NCBI GenBank assembly: GCA_024638355.1
Contig: JAHEKO010000001.1
Span: 4,321 to 12,538, forward strand
Length of the DNA: 8,218 bases
Reading direction: 5' to 3'
Source of the DNA: Acidobacteriota bacterium
GTDB taxonomy: Bacteria > Acidobacteriota > Thermoanaerobaculia > Multivoradales > JAHEKO01
Part shown: positions 5,990 to 8,218 of the stretch, in pieces
Numbering within the stretch: the stretch's first letter is position 1
Layout: the number at the start of each line of letters is the position of its first letter
Made by a program: the position numbers and the translations under genes
Notes under the pieces: model-generated
The model's input: the letters and a program-made list of their open reading frames with translations, nothing else
What the model was told of the DNA's origin: nothing
Database searches by the model: none

Positions 5990-7741
5990 TCATGCCTCTG
6001 CCGCGAGCAGTTCATTGGCCGGAGGCACCGGGACGACCGCAGCCTGGGCGGGGAGCTCGACGAGGATCTCGCTGCCGTTGCCGGGCTCGCTCTCCAGAAT
6101 GAGCCGCCCGCCGTGCTCCTGGACGATCTGGTAGACGATTGCCATGCCGATGCCGTTGCCGCCGTCGAAGGTGGAGCTGAAGGGGTGGAAGAGGTTTGCT
6201 CCTTCCTCGTCGGACATACCGCAGCCGTCGTCGACGAAGCGCATGCGATAGACGTCGCCCGCGAGGGTAGCGCTCAGCTTGAAGCGGCCGCCGTCGGGCA
6301 TGGCGCGAAGCGCGTTTCGCGCCACGTTCCAGAAGATCTGGCTCACCTGATCGGGGTCGGCCAGGATCTCGTAGCTCGGCGGCTCGAGCTCGATCTCCAG
6401 CGCATGGGCGGGCGAGACCTCGGAGCTGTTGCGCAACAGCTCCATGTTCTCGGCCAGCAGCGCCGCGACGTCGAACTGCTCCAGCGTGCGCTCCTTGGGC
6501 TTGGCGAACTTGAGGAATCCCTTGATGGTGCGGTCGAGGCGTTGGCTCTCCTTGAGCAGGATCTCCAGCAGCTTGCGCTCGCTCGCGCGGCCCTCGAAGT
6601 TGCGCGAGAGCATCTGGCACGAGCCCGAGATCGCCGCCAGCGGGTTGCCGATCTCGTGCGCGATGCCGGCCGCCAGCTCGCCGATCGCGGCCATGCGATC
6701 CTTCAGCTGGAGCTCCTTTTGCAGCTCCTGCCACTTGGAGAGATCCTGGAAGATCAGGATGTGGCCGCCCGGCGAGCCGTGGGCGGTGGTCAGGGTCGAC
6801 AACGCGAAGCCGATCTGGCGCACGTCGTCGCCGCAGCGGTATTCGACCTCACGGCGAGGGCGCATGCCGCCGCCTGGCCCCACGGGATGGCGCCAATCCT
6901 CGGCGGAGATGAGACCGATCGAGTAGACGGGCCGCCCGATCAGGTCGGCCTCGCGGCGCTCCAGAATCCGCTCGGCCGCCCGGTTGACGCTGGTGATCCG
7001 GCCGTTGCGGTCGGTCGTGATGAGACCGCTCGGGATCGACTCGATGACGTCGCGGTGGACGACCTTGAGGTCGGCGAGGCTCTCGCGCTGGACCCGCAGC
7101 TGCTCGGCGGTGCGCACCACGGTGTGCGACAGACGCGAGGTCATCAGCGCGACCGCGTAGAAGCCGAACAGGTGGGCGCCCAGGTTGTAGTAGAGGCGCC
7201 AGATCGAGCCGCCTGATTCGAAGCCTCCGACCGGCGATTCGATGACGCCGAAGAAGAGGGCCACGCCGACCCCGGAGTAGAGGCACCAGGCGCCGGTGGC
7301 CACCACCATTCCCGCGCGTCGGGTGAGCAGGGTCGAAGCGACGATGATCACCACCAGATAGAGGATCGAGAACGGAGTGAAGGGACCCCCGAAGTAGTAG
7401 ACCAGGCCGGTGGTGAGGAGCAGGTCGCCGGCGAACTGGACGTAGGCCTGGGATCGGATCCAGGCCAGCGGCAGCCGGAGCAGGAGGATATAGAGGAGGC
7501 TCGCACCGTAGGTGCCGCCGGCCAGGAGGTAGAGGAACCCGAAGCCGGCGAGCTGGGCCTCGTCCGTAGCCAGCTGCAGGAAGAAGAACGGCACCAGGGC
7601 GCTGGTGATCACCACGATGCGCAGCGCGATCAGCCAGCGCAGCCTCTGCGCCAGCACCTGATCGCGCTCGGTCGGCGTCGTGCCGGCAGCCAGCATCTGA
7701 CCGGCCAGCAGCGGGTCCACGGACGCCGCCACGGTGGTCAT
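5990..7741 (-). CDS. pilS: Membrane sensor histidine kinase PilS
   Basis: PilS is the inner-membrane sensor kinase that phosphorylates PilR; in Pseudomonas aeruginosa it senses pilin level in the membrane. The 583-residue product has about six membrane segments between residues 35 and 202 (near 35-58, 65-90, 97-118, 121-138, 143-167 and 182-202), matching the PilS layout, with no large periplasmic sensor domain. A PAS domain follows at about 225-340 (VIESIPSGLITTDRNGRITS at 232-251). HisKA has the phospho-acceptor His362 in GIAHEIGNPLAAISGS (359-374). The HATPase has an N box near 472-476 (W-N-V-A-R-N-A), G1 VDDGCGM (503-509), the F box HPFSSTF and G2 GNGIGMAIV (528-536). All catalytic motifs look intact. 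The ATG at 7741 directly follows the pilC stop TAG with no spacer and no clear ribosome-binding site, so initiation probably depends on ribosomes finishing pilC; M16 is a possible later start. PilR follows one base after the stop. Confidence 0.9.
   Translation of the reverse strand: MTTVAASVDPLLAGQMLAAGTTPTERDQVLAQRLRWLIALRIVVITSALVPFFFLQLATDEAQLAGFGFLYLLAGGTYGASLLYILLLRLPLAWIRSQAYVQFAGDLLLTTGLVYYFGGPFTPFSILYLVVIIVASTLLTRRAGMVVATGAWCLYSGVGVALFFGVIESPVGGFESGGSIWRLYYNLGAHLFGFYAVALMTSRLSHTVVRTAEQLRVQRESLADLKVVHRDVIESIPSGLITTDRNGRITSVNRAAERILERREADLIGRPVYSIGLISAEDWRHPVGPGGGMRPRREVEYRCGDDVRQIGFALSTLTTAHGSPGGHILIFQDLSKWQELQKELQLKDRMAAIGELAAGIAHEIGNPLAAISGSCQMLSRNFEGRASERKLLEILLKESQRLDRTIKGFLKFAKPKERTLEQFDVAALLAENMELLRNSSEVSPAHALEIELEPPSYEILADPDQVSQIFWNVARNALRAMPDGGRFKLSATLAGDVYRMRFVDDGCGMSDEEGANLFHPFSSTFDGGNGIGMAIVYQIVQEHGGRLILESEPGNGSEILVELPAQAAVVPVPPANELLAAEA
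5995..5999 (-). promoter_or_regulatory. Ribosome-binding site deciding the pilR start
   Basis: AGAGG on the minus strand lies six bases before the ATG at 5988-5986 and within the last codons of pilS. It favours ATG 5988 over the in-frame ATGs at 6015 and 5973, and suggests translation of pilR is coupled to that of pilS. Confidence 0.55.
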
Positions 7742-8218
7742 CTAGCCGATCGAGCCGAGGATCGTGTAGAGCGGCAGGTACATGGCCGCGACGATCGTCC
7801 CGATGATGGCGCCGAGAATGACGATCATCAAGGGCTCGAGAAGCTTGACCAGGCCGGCAACGGCGGTGTCGACCTCGTCTTCGTAGAACTCCGCGATCTT
7901 GGCCAGCATCTGGTCGAGCGCGCCGGTCTGTTCGCCGACGTGGATCATCTGCACCACCATCGCCGGGAACACCTTGGTGTCCTTGAGCGGCCCGCTCAGC
8001 GTCTTGCCCTCCTCGACGCTCTTGCGGACGGCCATGACGGAGTCCTCGATGACCGCGTTGCCCGCGGTCTTGGCGGTGATCTCGAGGCCGTCCAGGATGG
8101 GCACGCCCGAGGAGATCAGCGTCGACAGCGTGCGACAGAAGCGGGCGACCGCGATCTTCTGGATCAGCATGCCGATCACCGGCACCTTGAGCATGAAGCC
8201 GTCGATCACCCGGCGTCC
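7742..8218 (-). CDS. pilC: Type IV pilus inner-membrane platform protein PilC, C-terminal part
   Basis: PilC (GspF family) is the inner-membrane protein on which the assembly and retraction ATPases act to polymerise or remove pilin. The window holds its last 158 residues; the gene continues past the right edge, and the full family is about 400 residues. The second cytoplasmic GspF domain is clear: RFCRTLSTLISSGVPILDGL, then TAGNAVIEDS, VEEGKTLSGPL, FPAMVVQMIHVGEQTGALDQ and AEFYEDEVDTAVAGL. It ends in the hydrophobic C-terminal segment LEPLMIVILGAIIGTIVAAM followed by Y-L-P-L-Y. These match PilC rather than GspF mainly through context: pilS and pilR follow immediately. The stop TAG abuts the ATG of pilS. 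In many bacteria pilB and pilT lie upstream of pilC; here they would be outside the window. Reading continues unbroken to base 8218, so the start lies beyond. Confidence 0.92.
   Translation of the reverse strand, partial: GRRVIDGFMLKVPVIGMLIQKIAVARFCRTLSTLISSGVPILDGLEITAKTAGNAVIEDSVMAVRKSVEEGKTLSGPLKDTKVFPAMVVQMIHVGEQTGALDQMLAKIAEFYEDEVDTAVAGLVKLLEPLMIVILGAIIGTIVAAMYLPLYTILGSIG

Noticed and set aside
4555..6102. Long 515-residue open frame on the plus strand
   Set aside because: It is antisense to pilR and the end of pilS. Its Leu/Ala/Val/His-rich product without motifs is a codon-bias shadow of high-GC genes.
5978..7216. 412-residue open frame on the plus strand
   Set aside because: It is antisense to pilS, with a low-complexity composition and no recognisable domain.

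Overview
The window is GC-rich chromosomal DNA from a free-living bacterium. The left half is a divergent pair of units: the start of moeA reading left, and a tight five-gene series reading right. The right half is the end of a type IV pilus gene cluster (pilC, pilS, pilR) reading left towards it. A pilC-pilS-pilR order, a DUF4388 protein, an FmdB-type zinc ribbon and a secreted matrixin-like protease together suggest Acidobacteriota or a former deltaproteobacterial lineage (Myxococcota, Desulfobacterota). This is inference from gene content; there is no rRNA or other marker to fix it.

Layout. 1-290 (minus): N-terminal 97 residues of MoeA, cut by the window edge. 291-370: an 80-base divergent intergenic region with a good extended -10 box reading right. 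371-4513 (plus): DUF4388 protein, FmdB zinc ribbon, secreted metzincin-type protease, XdhC-like protein, and a protein joining an archaeal-type CMP-kinase-like domain to a ParB/Srx-like domain. Gaps between these genes are 25, 11, 1 and -1 bases, so they are probably co-transcribed. 4514-4548: a short gap between convergent genes, holding a GC-rich hairpin without a T-tract. 4549-8218 (minus): PilR, PilS and the C-terminal half of PilC, in transcription order pilC-pilS-pilR with 0-1 base gaps.

How they fit together. PilS (six membrane segments, PAS, HisKA, HATPase) and PilR (receiver, sigma-54 AAA+, Fis-type HTH) form a classic two-component pair that controls pilin transcription with sigma-54. 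PilC is the inner-membrane platform of the pilus machine. In the left half, MoeA inserts molybdenum into molybdopterin and XdhC-type proteins mature and load molybdenum cofactor into hydroxylases, so there is a molybdenum-cofactor theme. No molybdenum enzyme itself lies in the window.

The most unusual item is the kinase-ParB/Srx fusion, which is translationally coupled to the XdhC-like gene. The rest is mostly recognisable housekeeping and motility regulation. No tRNA, rRNA, CRISPR array, insertion sequence or prophage gene was seen, and no stretch over 300 bases lacks a gene.
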